Below are positions 46,116 through 57,389 of a DNA stretch of 64,000 nucleotides, in pieces. Under the pieces are notes generated by a model. That model made no database searches. It was not told the origin of the DNA and worked only from the letters and a program-made list of their open reading frames with translations. Source of the stretch: Molanna angustata (taxonomy: Eukaryota > Arthropoda > Insecta > Trichoptera > Molannidae). The DNA lies in the NCBI GenBank assembly GCA_963576475.1, contig OY754964.1, positions 50,871,892-50,935,891 of the forward strand, written 5' to 3'. Position numbers and translations under genes: made by a program. Position 1 is the first letter of the stretch, and each line of letters begins with the position of its first letter.

Positions 46116-46870
46116 TGGAGTCTAATTTCTTTTTCTTCTTAATTTTATGTAGACCTTTAGGGCAGTTTTTATACAAACTATTTCCTATAGTCTTATTCAT
46201 CTTCTTCTTCTTTTATGTATACATTTGGGTCATTTTTTTATAAAAATTATTTCCTTTAGTCTAATTATTCTTCTTCTTCATTCAAGTACGTAGACTTTTG
46301 GGAGAGTTTTAATACAAACAATTTCCAATAGTCTTATTCATTTTTCTTCTTCTTTGTGTAGACCAAGGGTGAGTTTTTATACAAAATTTTCCTATAGTTT
46401 AATTATTATTCTTTTATATAGACCTTTGAATTATTTTTTATATTAACTATTTCCTATAGTCTAATTCATCTTCTTTTATGTAGACCTTTTTTCAGTTTTT
46501 ACACAAACTATTTCCAATAGTCTAATTATTCTTCTTCTTCTTTTTTGTAGACCTTTGGGTGAGCTTTTATACATACTATTTCCTATTGTCTAATTCATCT
46601 TTTATTATGTAGACCTTAGATTTCCTTTAGTCTTTTACTTCGTTTTCTTATTTTATGTAGAACTTTGGTGAATTTTACACAAACTATTTCCTATAGATTA
46701 ATCTTGTTCTTCTTTTATGAAGACCTTTGGTCAGTTTTTATACAATCTTTTTCCAATAGTCTAATTCTTCTATTATATGTATTTTTTACTTATTTTATGT
46801 AGACTATTTTTCTTTTTTATTATTTTATGTATTTTTCTCTTTTTATATTAGACTTTTGGGTTAGTTTTAA
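46116..46870 (-). repeat. C2 tier 1: about 60-bp units, roughly twelve copies
   Basis: Units carry TTTATACAAACTATTTCCTA, TAGTCTAATTC, CTTCTTCTT and TATGTAGACCTTTGGG. The copy number is well above C1. Confidence 0.85.
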
Positions 46871-47664
46871 GTCTAATAGTCTATTGTGCAGAAATATTAC
46901 TACGATTTGCACACTTGATGAAAATACATATGTAAAAATGAATGGGATGTGGGATGTGACGATGTAACCTGCACTAGAATCTTTTCAATGCTTTTGTTTA
47001 ATCAAATTTAAACCATTTATATCATCCTAATTTGAATAATTTTCAACACCTAATATTTAAAGAATGGGGGTTGTGGCCATTACTGAACTCTCCACAACGT
47101 TTATATTCAAATTAAAAACTATTTACCATAGTTTAAGTCTTCTTCTTCTTCGTTAATGTAGACTTTTGTGTCAATTTTAAGTCTATTAGTCTAATTGTGC
47201 AAAAATATAATGCACCAATACTAGATCTTTTCAGTACCTACGTTTGTTTAATCAAATTTTAACCACATTCCAACATCCTAAATTACTAAATTTTCAATAG
47301 GTACATATAACAATTTGTTTTCGATGATAATATTTAAAAATGGGGGTTGTGGCCAAACCAATCTCTTTACAACGTTGATTAACAGTCATATTTAAAACCA
47401 TTACGCATAGTCCATGCGAGCAGAATTGTATATTATACTTCATTCACACTTTATAGCAATATATAAAAAAGAATGGGTTGTGGCCATCACTTGAACATTT
47501 TACAATGCTTAAACTCAATCAAATTTCAAACCACTTTTCATAGTCCGATATTGCAAAATAATTGGGTGACAATATTATAAAAACGATTGCTTTTTCTTTC
47601 ACAATTTTACATTCTTGGCCAACGGCGGGACATAAAAGCTAGTCTAAAGTAATAAAGCAATCAA

Positions 47665-47679
47665 AATGTTAGTGTGTGT

Positions 47680-47713
<34 letters not shown>
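47665..47713. repeat. (GT)n in C3
   Basis: A GT run of about 49 bp, longer than in C1. Confidence 0.95.
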
Positions 47714-47716
<3 letters not shown>

Positions 47717-48574
47717 TCTCACGCCTTCTGAAAAACCAAGAGCATCTAAAAATCTAATTTATGTGCGAACATGTACAATATACCTGATGCAGTGTCACGC
47801 TAAAAATAATGCGATAAAAATGCTGAATTTTAAAGATATTTCAATAATTATTTTTTTCATACAAAATTTTCCGAGCCATATCTGTCAAAAAAGTGTACAT
47901 TTTGCACGCAAATATCTGTTAGTTTAAAAGTTAGAAGTACGTATTTATACGAAAAAAATATATTTTCAAGTATAACTTAGCGTTTAAGTGAAAAACATGG
48001 TGAATATTTTGTATAATTACAATGTTTAACTTATTTTTAAAGTAAGCGTTTTGTACATAAACGCCGCCATTTTAATATCTTTTCATACAATATTTCATTT
48101 TCCTACCGAATGAATATGTTCTTGAAAATAATAAACCTTTGAAATAAATGAAATTATGAAATAATAAAATGAAACACAAGACATTACAGCAAGTTTTAAG
48201 ACGTATATTGTAAAAGTCTGTTAATTATTAGTAAAGATATAGGCATAATAAAATTGCATAATTTGTATATAATATTTGATATTTCGGACAATTTTCATTT
48301 TTATGGCATCGAACAAACCAATGTAGGTACCTACATATTATTCAAAAAATGTCTACAAACCATTTGATATTTTTTACATGTTCTATGGTTACTATGGTTA
48401 CGGACACATTCTGATATTCAAATAAAATTTGTTATAAATCGAATTCGAATTAATTTAGAACATCATTGTAGGTAGGTACCTACATACCTAATACTACTAA
48501 AAACCAACAATTTACTAATTTCGTATAGGAAAATTATTAAACTATCTATGGTTAACTACAATACACATGTCATT

Positions 48575-49450
48575 CAATCTACAAACTATTTCCTAAAGTG
48601 AAATTCTTCTTTTATTTAAGTAGACCTTTGGGTGATTTTTTATACAAGCTATTTCTTGGAGTTTAATTCTTCTTCCTCTTCTTTTGTGAAGTCATTTGGG
48701 ACAGTTCATAAATAAACTATTTCCTATAGTCTAATTCATCTTCTTTTATGTAGCCCTTTGGGTGAGTTTTTATACAAACTTATTCCTATTATCTAATTCT
48801 TTTTCTTCTTATTTTATGTAGACCTCTGGGCCAGTTTTGATACCAACTATTTCTTTTAACGTAATTCTTCTTTTTCTAATTTTATGTAGACCTTTGTTGA
48901 ATTTTGTATAAACTAACTTCCTATAGTCTAATTTTTCCTCTTTTATGTAGACCAAGGGAGAGTTTTCATACAAAATTTTCCTTTAGTCTTATTCTTCTTT
49001 ATCTTCTTTTATGTTGACCTTTGCGTTAGTTTTTATACAATCTATTTCCTGACGTATAATTATTCTTCTAATATGTAGACCTTTGGGTCAGTTTTTATAT
49101 TAACTACTTTCTTTAGTCTAATTCTTCTTTTTCTTATTTTTTGTAGATCTTTTGGTTAGTTTTTATGCAAACTATTTCCTTTCGTCTAATTCTTCGTTTT
49201 CTTATTTAATGTAGACGTTGGGTGAATTTTATATAAAATATTTCCTATAGTTCAATTCATCTTCTTCTTCTTTTATGAAGACCATTTGGTCAGTTTTTTA
49301 TATAATACATTTACTATTGTGTAATTCTTCTATTGCATCTTTTATGTAGACCATTGGCTCAGTTTTTATTACAAACTATTTGTTATAGTTTTATACTTCA
49401 ACTTCTTTTTTTATTTAGTCTTTTGGATTAGTTTTATGTCTAATAGTCTA
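48575..49450 (-). repeat. C3 tier 1: about 60-bp units, roughly fourteen copies
   Basis: Same unit as C1 and C2 tier 1, with TAGACCTTTGGG, TTTTTATACAAACTATTTCC and TCTAATTCTTCTT words in each. This is the largest array of the three copies. Confidence 0.85.
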
Positions 49451-50429
49451 TTGTAACGAAATATTATAAACAACATGCATACTTGATGAAAATACATAAA
49501 AACGAATGGGATGTGACCAACACTAGAATCTTCTCATTACTTTTGTTCAATCAAATTTACACCATTTATTATATCATCATATATTGCTTAATTTTCAATA
49601 ACTACACATTTCATTTTGATGACAATATATAAAAAATCGTGGTTGTGGCCATTACTGGACTCTTCACAACGTTTAAATTCAAATTAAAAACTATTTAAGT
49701 CTTTTTCTGTAATGTAGATCAGTTTTATTGTGCAAAAATATAATAATCTATAGGTATGCACACTTGACGAAAAATATAAAAACGAATGGGATGTGACCAA
49801 CACTAGAATCTTTTCAGTACTTTTGTTTATTTAATTTTTAAGCCATTTCCGATCATCCAAAATTACTAAATATTTAAAACACATTTGCGTTCGATGACAA
49901 TATATAAAAATAGGGGTTGTGGCCAAATCCTAACTCTTTACAAAGTTGTCTCTTTATAATCAGTCATATTTAAAACCATTTACCATAGTCCATGCGTGCA
50001 GAAATTGTATGTACCTACTTATATATAAAAACAAATGGGTTGTGGCCATCACTTGAACATTTTACATCGCTTAAACTCAATTAAATTTCAAACTACTTTT
50101 CATACTACGAATTAGCAAATATTTTTTGTGACAATATTATATAAAAGATTGCTTATTCCTTCACTAATTTACATTCTTGGCCAACGGCGGGACATAAAAG
50201 CTAGTCCATAATATATGTAATCTACATATAGACGATCGAAATTTCAATCTTATATGAAGCGCTGTTTCAATATTTGCCGTAAAGAGGGAGAACATGCGAA
50301 TGTTTGCCTATCACAATTTATCGGTCGGAAAATATACAAGCAAGTTTTCGAATTAAACGCCTGACTTGGAAGCAATAACACTTTAAAGTTCCAACTGTGC
50401 CAACAGCCGACAGAAGCAAGCGGTGCACC

Positions 50430-50815
50430 TCAATAAAACAGCGAGGCCATGGAAACTTTAGCACTATTTAAGTGCTGCCCATTGGACTTCAATAACTTAC
50501 TAATATAGTCACTATAGCGAGATACCTTCGACGGACCCCTAAGATCAATATTTACACTTACTATAGTTATCGTAAAACAACTTGAACCAGTCACGTGAGT
50601 GCGCAGATTGCAAATTTGTGTCTTTTTGCTTGACAAGTATGTATTATGTGCAAACCGCCCCTCTACACGGCGAAAAAGTTCAAAAGTTGAATCTATGTTA
50701 CCATCAGATATTAAGGCCGCACATGCACCGAAAATTTTTAGCGACTTGTACTCCACTCGTCCCGCCATACATTTTGTACGACTTGACTAGCGCGAAACAG
50801 AAACGACATAAGTGA
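50430..50815. repeat. GC-richer repeat-like block with 112-codon minus frame
   Basis: The minus frame 50430-50768 ends DYISKLLKSNGQHLNSAKVS. From memory that string recurs as spurious protein in moth genomes, so I treat it as repeat-derived, but I cannot check this. About 50600-50690 matches 8446-8535. No domain was recognised. Confidence 0.35.
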
Positions 50816-50865
50816 CAATATGATTTAAGTATACTTTTTTTTATTATTTTTTTTAATAAAAAATG

Positions 50866-51024
50866 AATATGTCCTTGTTAAACAAGTACATATATATCTT
50901 CCTACGTTCCCTAAAATAAGCATAAATGCTTATGTTATAGGTGAACGAAATCGGTCGAGGTAGGATTCGAACTCGCGACCACTGGATTACTAGCCCAACG
51001 CGCTAACCGCTCTGCCATCGACCC
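50866..51024 (-). mobile_element. tRNA-Thr-like SINE (family 1), copy 2
   Basis: On the minus strand the head (about 50954-51023) carries GGTCGATGGCAGAGCGG, the anticodon arm TTGGG-CTAGTAA-TCCAG and B box AGTTCGAATCC. The tail matches copy 1 up to AACAAGGACATATTC. The acceptor-like ends are better paired (GGTCGA with TCGACC) than in copy 1. Confidence 0.8.
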
Positions 51025-51263
51025 ATCTATTTACTTATCTAAATCAACATAAACAATACAGAAATAACAATAATACAATTAATTACGCAACATAAACAAT
51101 TTGGAATATGTTGGCACACTAACAAAATGTTCCGAGAGGACACTTAGTTATAACATAAACAGAATCAGTTCTTATAACATGATAACAATTTATTATTACC
51201 TACTATATTTATTTATTTATTTAACTTTTTGTACATGATATAATCAAATTTAATGCACACTAT

Positions 51264-51844
51264 GGGCCGGTATTACAGTCTCAGTTTAAGAGCTAAACTC
51301 GAGATTTACAAAAATATAGCGTATTAGAGTGTCCGTTTTGGCCTAATCTTCCCTCAAATACGTCACTAAAACGACAAATAATAATATTTAACTCAACGTT
51401 TCTGGCGAATTTTTACTTAACGGTGGGTCAACTGTCATTTCTCGACTCATTGCTAGGCAACGAGTGTAGTTTCAGTGTTCTATCACTAGAGGCGTTAGTT
51501 GTGTCGACGGTGGCGCCACACAACAAAACAAACTGACAGCCATACTGAATCAAACATGGGCATTTAAAAGCATTATTTTGGTGAAAAAAAAATTACCATG
51601 TTGGGTAATAAAACAATAGTATTTCAAGTCGTAGCGTCCCGTTTTGTAGTTCGTATTATTTGAGGTTATTTAAAATTTGACAGATAATAACCACAGAAAA
51701 AGTAAAATATGTCTATAATTGAAGATTTAGTAACTGACATGTCATATTGCACTGTAATACGGAAATGGATTCAATCTCCCCTTAACATTAATCTTGAGTT
51801 TAACAAATCTTCAAAGAGTTGAGAGCCGACTGTAATACCGGCCC
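51264..51844. mobile_element. MITE with GGGCCGGTATTACAGT ends, copy 2
   Basis: It runs from GGGCCGGTATTACAGTCTC to ACTGTAATACCGGCCC, with intact complementary ends. Internal landmarks shared with copy 1 include AACTGACAGCC, TTTGACAGATAATAACCACA and GGATTCAATCTCCCCTTAAC. Its 581-bp length against 572 bp in copy 1 reflects small indels. Confidence 0.82.
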
Positions 51845-53148
51845 TTTATGTCATAGAGAAATAAATATTTTAGGTGTTTAAAAGATGCACAAAATCTAAG
51901 TGAATGTTCGTCATAGTTTTTTTCATTTCAAGTCAGGTTTATTCTTAAAATGCAAAAAACAACAATTCGTGGGCTTCCAATAATTTATGTAAATCATAAA
52001 CCCATTTTAATGCACACGTAACATAATTTTACATAAGGCGGTTTTAATAATAAACTTTCAGCAACTAGATTTTGCGTTATATGCCCTCTTAAAACAAAAC
52101 ACGAGATAAGTACTTTGGTACCTACATACCAGATTATGAAATACTTTTTTACATCACCTGTCAATATCTTTTTGCCAAATTCACCTAATATTATTATTTC
52201 ACGATGAAAACCAAAATATGGAAAGTCATTTGTGGGGTTTCCTTTTGAAACGTCGGTATTTTGTCGCTTCCCTTGTTGACATTTTGACCTTTGCTTTTTT
52301 ATCCGTCATCTTTTTATTCGTGACGGCACTTTTGCCGCAAACCTCACAAAATGAACCACTCTCCGTTATCAATAATACCAACCTAATGGAAAAGTAACAA
52401 ACCTCATATAGGATTCACGTCAGACTCAAAGAGTATATAATACCTTACGGATAAGAGACATAGCTCCATACAAAAAAATTGAATTAGCAAAATGTATGAA
52501 AAATATTAAGAAAAAAAAAAAAAAAATTGTCATGTTGCCTCTCTGCACTTTTGACAAGTGGACAAGACATAGGGATGGGAAAGAGCTTTATAAATGCTGC
52601 CAACACTAGTGATGGGCAACATCAAAATTAATTTTTATTAATTTACAAAAAAGGCATTAAATGATGTTTATTTTATAATCAAGGGGTAAAAAATACACAG
52701 CGTAGTTTACATATTGTTTATTTATCATTTTATAAAGGAAAAACATAATACATTGAATATGTTATGTTTATTTATTAACTCAAAAACAGGAAAAAAACAC
52801 ATACAGCATATATTTTTTAATATAATATAAATAAATATATTTTTATATATAGGTAATATAAACTTTTAATATAATATAAATGAGTTAAAGTCTGCTACAA
52901 AAATTATACAATTTCAATAAATCAACATAGCATTTTGGAAAATAATAAAATTGATTACTGGATTGTAGTAAAATAAGTTCAAAATTATACTTCAAAGAAC
53001 ATGAATCAAATAAAACTGAAGTAGGTGATAGATGGTGAAATTTATAAATTCTAAATATTCTTCTTCTCTTAATCTCTTTTTAGTCCTGCATCAACTTCCT
53101 CCCTGGGACGTGGATTGCCAGCTGTCTTGCTATCTTTTAGGAGTACGT
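51845..53148. other. Stretch without a supported gene
   Basis: A moderately GC-rich patch at about 52240-52380 is followed by AT-rich DNA with an A15 run near 52510. On the minus strand this lies downstream of the THAP exons and may be their 3' region. Confidence 0.35.
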
Positions 53149-53203
53149 CTACTTTCGACGTTTCCTTTTAATGGAGTGCTCACTTCTTTCCCGAGAGTGC
53201 CAT
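53149..53203 (-). CDS. Possible terminal exon after the THAP exon
   Basis: A good acceptor (TGTCTTCCTCTTTCAG, 53204-53219) precedes a frame that, joined in phase to the donor at 53604, reads WHSRERSEHSIKRKRRK and stops. The basic tail would suit a nuclear DNA-binding protein. The join is inferred from splice consensus and phase only. Confidence 0.3.
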
Positions 53204-53603
53204 CTGAAAGAGGAAGACAGATATAATATACAGAAAACACATTTTTATGACAGTTTAAAATAGTTAGATATTAAATTATGCGTATCACTATAGACAATTT
53301 ACATATTCATGAATGCACTAGAATCAAAATATTTATTCATATTTTAATTTTATTTTACATTACTTCTCGGGCACGTCTAATATTAATTTAACACACACCC
53401 AATATAACAACTGCCACATTCTGGAGACTTACGATATTAATACCGCCAAAAGTTTTTATTTTTCCCGTAATATATACGGCCAGGGACAGTACTAGTAAAC
53501 GATTACCCAGAAACAAAACAAATAGTGCACTTATACTTAACAGAACATAATAAAGTCTAAATACAAACCTGGTGTATAACTCGCCACATAAAAAGGAAAT
53601 TAC

Positions 53604-53799
53604 TTAAGTTGCTCATCAGTAAGTGACAATGAAGATAATTTTAAAGTGAGGATGGCAGTTTTTTTTAAGTCGATTCACTTTACGATTAAAACTTCTTTTG
53701 TCGAAATGGTCACCACACACATATCGAATTTGGCACAATCTTTCTATTTGAACAAATACCAATTCTGGATTGCCTACAGCTTTCACCCATGCTTTGCAT
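53604..53799 (-). pseudogene. THAP zinc-finger exon with a frameshift
   Basis: A minus-strand acceptor (TTTTGATTTCAG at 53800-53811) opens a frame reading CKAWVKAVGNPELVFVQI and RYVCGDHFDKRSF. This matches the second half of a THAP domain: conserved Trp, then the Cys-x2-His pair of the C2CH zinc site. At an A8 run (complement of 53659-53666) the expected continuation NRLKKTAILTLKL needs a one-base shift, giving an AVPT-like box. A GTAATT donor follows at 53603. The upstream exon with the first Cys pair was not found. It may be a host gene, a domesticated or P-like transposase, or a pseudogene. Confidence 0.6.
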
Positions 53800-53811
53800 C
53801 TGAAATCAAAA

Positions 53812-54866
53812 TGATAAATGCATTATGTATTGATTATTGAATACATAAAGAAAAAAATCTTTTAAAATATCATGTTATTATTTTTAAACTCTAATATGTA
53901 GCTATATTCTCACATGGTTCTTAAAAATAACATTTAACTTGAATATATACACTAATGTAATTATTTTCAAACTCCTATAGCATAATGAATTAAAATTGTC
54001 ATATTGTTCTAAACAATAACAATATTAAACATGAATATCTACACTGATGTTTTCACGCTTTGATAGCAAAAGAATTAAAATCCTCATGTGGTTCTAAGCT
54101 ATAAAAACATTCAAAAAAAATATGTACACTAATGCTTTCATAGCAAAAAGAAATAAACTTCACACATGGTTCTTAATAGTGGCCCGCAAAATGGAAGTTG
54201 TTTCTATGAAATGGAATTATATTGAATAAACAAAATATAAATCTTACCTAGTCTTTATCGTTAATTATCCTCAGAAGTCTTAAAATCATGGTTTATTAAC
54301 ATTTATCACCCAAACAGAATAAAAAATATGAAATGCGTCTCAGATAACCTCAATAACCAACAGCAAAATTGAAAGGTTAAAAGAACATGGCAGAAAATGG
54401 TTTGAAATCACTTGAAGTTTGCTAGTGTAGTTTTGCAAATTGGGTTCGTAATGTTGGCTAAATTTAGTTTTTCTATGTTGCCTCACGATCTTAATAACTC
54501 CTATAGAACGTTTTTTTGTATGGAAGTTGGGACCCACTGGTCAGACTGGTTTCGTTGACCATTTCTTATTTCATAAAGATGGAGACTTTTTAGATCATAT
54601 AAATATACTTTCCTCTCTTGCTCTTCATAATACCTATATGTTCAATTATTATATTAATTCCTTATTGATATTATATTAATCATTTTACTTTTGTACAATT
54701 TTGGTTTCATTATTATGGTTATCTCGTTCCGCGTCTAAGGACTGACAACATAGAATTTTGAAGGTCGGACTGTATCTTTTTCTTGATAATATTATTTGGA
54801 ATATAATGGTACGGTATGTGACAGGATCTGGGCAATATTACTATGTCAAGCCGCCTTCTCCACACC
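53812..54866. other. AT-rich stretch, no gene seen
   Basis: This would be the intron upstream of the THAP exon if the gene is real. A 65-codon minus frame (54340-54537) has no motif. Confidence 0.35.
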
Positions 54867-54933
54867 GATGATACCAAAGACCTTATATACTAAAGACCTT
54901 ATATACATTATTATAAGGTCTTTGGATGATACC
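54867..54933. repeat. 49-bp palindromic insert flanked by 9-bp direct repeats
   Basis: GATGATACC at 54867-54875 and 54925-54933 flanks 49 bp. The insert starts AAAGACCTTATA and ends TATAAGGTCTTTG, with a second AAAGACCTTATATAC inside. Confidence 0.85.
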
Positions 54934-56246
54934 TACATATATTATATAGATTGACTGTCACAATTAAATGATAAGTCACTCAATTAAAAAATATAACTCA
55001 ACACAATGTTCCGACGTTCAGACGAAAACTAACTTTGTGACACAGGCCGTAACAAAACATCAAACAATAAAGACTACACAAGCGTCTGCCGTCAGACAGG
55101 TCAAGGGACGGATGTCAGAAATACGCGTGCGCACAAATATTTAACTGAATAAATAATAAATAGTATTAAAAATAGTAGGGATCTTACAACCACATAAATA
55201 ATATGTTGAGAATATATTTTTTTGAAAAATGTGATCAAATACGAATACATAATAAACTTATTCCTATCCTCAAATGGCAAAGATGTTGATAGCATTTTTC
55301 CTGCGACCAATTTCCATTTAATTCAAAAGCAACTCGCTCACGCGAGTCGCTATAATTATTGAAGATTAACAGAACCTAACCAAAAAATACTATCAACAAA
55401 TACTATCAATAACTATTCATATATTTCTTGAATTGACGTGCTCTATCTCTCTCTCCAATAGTATTTAATTTTTGTAGTGAAAACTCTGTGCAATCCATTA
55501 CTTATATATATCATTCGATAGCAATTTTTCTGCTTTACAGTGTGATAAACTTTGTTTTGTAAAATTAATTGAATTAGAAAGGCTGTTGTGGAAAAAGTGA
55601 ATAATCATCGGAAAACTGTGAGAAAATTGAAAACGCTGCTCTACCCGCTTGTCAAAGTGATAAAATTTTGTTTGTAAAATATAGAGGGTATCAACCCGAA
55701 GAAAAAACGTCGCGGAAGCGCTACTCTAATTCCTAACGCTGAGGAAGGAAAATGATTTTTGAAGTGAAGTGAAATGAAGTTTTTCCAAAGAAATTTTTTT
55801 TTATCTTTTTGCAGTCCATTTGAAAAGTGCTACAAAACTACATTTTTAGTTTTCGAAATAAAATAAAATCAATAAAGTTATACCAGTTTATATCTGAAAA
55901 GTGACATTTTAGTGAAGTGCCGCTTTTGGTGATGGGTATGTGTTGTTTATTTATACACCATTAGAAAGCCCATCAAATTTGGCACAGAAAACCTCGCGGG
56001 ATCAATGTTCTATCTTACAAGGTTTGAAAGTTATCTATGAAAATAAGCTTTTTCTCACACTAAATAGAGCTCTGTTGAGCCCCTACCCACATACCTATAC
56101 TATATATGTATGTACATAATATACAAAGAACATAGATTATATTATATACAATTATAATAGTGGCCATACAGTCATTTATACAAATTATTATCTAATAGTA
56201 TCCTACTTATATTCACGGCAAACGATTTTTACCAAAATTATTTAAG
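54934..56246. other. Upstream region of the PHD-type LINE, partly its 5' UTR
   Basis: No protein is seen. The block from about 55500 to 56246 contains GTGAAGTGAAATGAAG-type words and may be the LINE 5' UTR, but the 5' end could not be fixed because no target duplication matches the sequence after 60401. Confidence 0.35.
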
Positions 56247-56735
56247 ATGAAATGTAAAATCTGTAACAGCGAAATAATTGCCGAAGACAAAATTACTTGC
56301 AAGGCTTGTGAACATAATTTTCATTTTGCCTGCTGTGGTATGAACGAGCAAAATTTCAGCAAGATGGGTCATAAGAAACATACTTGGAAATGTCAAAGGT
56401 GTAAATTTCCTCAAATGGCCGCAACAAACTCTGAGAGTATATCCATCATAACAAAGGGACAATCAACACCTGTCGGCCATACCGGCACACAGTCTATTGA
56501 ATCAGCCCAGTTGCAACCAACAAATGCTGATTTAATGCTGATGCTAACGTCGCTGAGAGATGATTTTTCTATGATCTTTAATGAGTTTCAAACCTTTAAG
56601 GCTAACGTTGAATCAAGTAAATTAATGATGGACATGCTTATTGAAAAATCTAAGGTTGTGGATTCTAAGCTGAATCTGATTAATGAGATCGAGAAAAGAA
56701 TTGAAGCGAATGAGGAAAGAATGAAATCTTTTTAA
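56247..56735 (+). CDS. LINE ORF1 protein with PHD finger and coiled coil
   Basis: The 162-residue frame starts with a C4HC3 zinc finger: Cys3, Cys6, Cys18, Cys21, His26, Cys29, Cys49, Cys52, with Trp47 two residues before Cys49 as in PHD fingers. Residues 88-162 are rich in spaced Leu, Ile, Met and Phe and end EKRIEANEERMKSF, a likely coiled coil for trimer or dimer formation. ORF1 proteins bind the element RNA. It is shorter than usual for this class and may be cut at its C-terminus. Confidence 0.82.
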   Translation: MKCKICNSEIIAEDKITCKACEHNFHFACCGMNEQNFSKMGHKKHTWKCQRCKFPQMAATNSESISIITKGQSTPVGHTGTQSIESAQLQPTNADLMLMLTSLRDDFSMIFNEFQTFKANVESSKLMMDMLIEKSKVVDSKLNLINEIEKRIEANEERMKSF

Positions 56736-57389
56736 TATTTTTCTTCAGAATATTTTTAAACTACCATCTTACTCCCACTAATAAAATATTGTTCAAACAA
56801 GCCAGAAGCAGTACCAAGATCAAGAATTATCAGTACTGTTGGATAAAGCGATGCTGCATATGCGATGATGCGATGAAGGAAGAACTCCCAGTCACCTGTT
56901 ATAATTATAAAAAAGGCTTCTGACTTGAATAAAATACTGTGACTTTACACAAACCAGCAAACGCTTCTCAATGAACTGCCATATAATATTTCTTTATTTC
57001 TTTATTTCTTTATTTCTTTATTTCTTTATTTCTTTATTTCTTTATTCTTTATTTCTTTATTTCTTTATTTCTTTATTTCTTTATTTCTTTATTTCTTTAT
57101 TTCTTTATTTCTTTATTTCTTTATTTCTTTATTTCTTTATTTCTTTATTCTATACTTAATTACTATGTATTTTTTCTTAAATTGTATGTCTCCCTTCCCT
57201 CGATCGCACAATCGCTCTTTCCTAATACTATTTCTACTACTTTTCGCATTCACACTCTTTCCTTTCCTTCTTTCATCTCCTACCCCTTTACATTTTTTCT
57301 CTTTCCACTCTCTCCTCATACACGTACGTCCCAAAATCGCGTAATGGTGATTTTTCCACTAAGCTTATATTATATTTTATGTTTTTGAA
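56736..57389 (+). other. LINE inter-ORF spacer
   Basis: The 654-bp gap between ORF1 and ORF2 is long for such elements. It contains the octamer array at 56988-57150 and a pyrimidine-rich stretch (57180-57320). Part of it may be a lost ORF1 C-terminus or an insertion. Confidence 0.45.
56988..57150. repeat. (TTTCTTTA)n array inside the LINE
   Basis: An 8-bp unit repeats for about 163 bp with one short unit near 57042. The frame through it, rich in Phe, Leu and Ser, is an artefact. Confidence 0.95.

Larger units (their letters stand above)
41661..47642 (-). mobile_element. Satellite-bearing element copy C2, split by insertion
   Basis: Read on the minus strand it starts at CTAG (47639-47642) and ends TTACTTTAGA (about 41661). 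It contains the diverged GGCCAxAACCC units (46900-47630), tier 1 (about 46110-46870), tier 2 (45925-46115), tier 3 (45412-45920), and the unique 3' part. The 3' part is interrupted at 42301-45083. It abuts C3 head-to-tail. Confidence 0.72.
47643..50204 (-). mobile_element. Satellite-bearing element copy C3, tiers 2-3 absent
   Basis: Read on the minus strand it starts at CTAG (50201-50204) and ends TTACTTTAGA (near 47643), directly against the CTAG start of C2. It keeps the GGCCA units (49500-50160), tier 1 (48575-49450) and the unique 3' part (47643-48540) but lacks tiers 2 and 3. This shows the tiers are variable cargo rather than core. Confidence 0.72.

Noticed and set aside
56971..57159. 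Leu/Phe/Ser-rich membrane-like ORF
   Set aside because: It is the translation of the (TTTCTTTA)n array.
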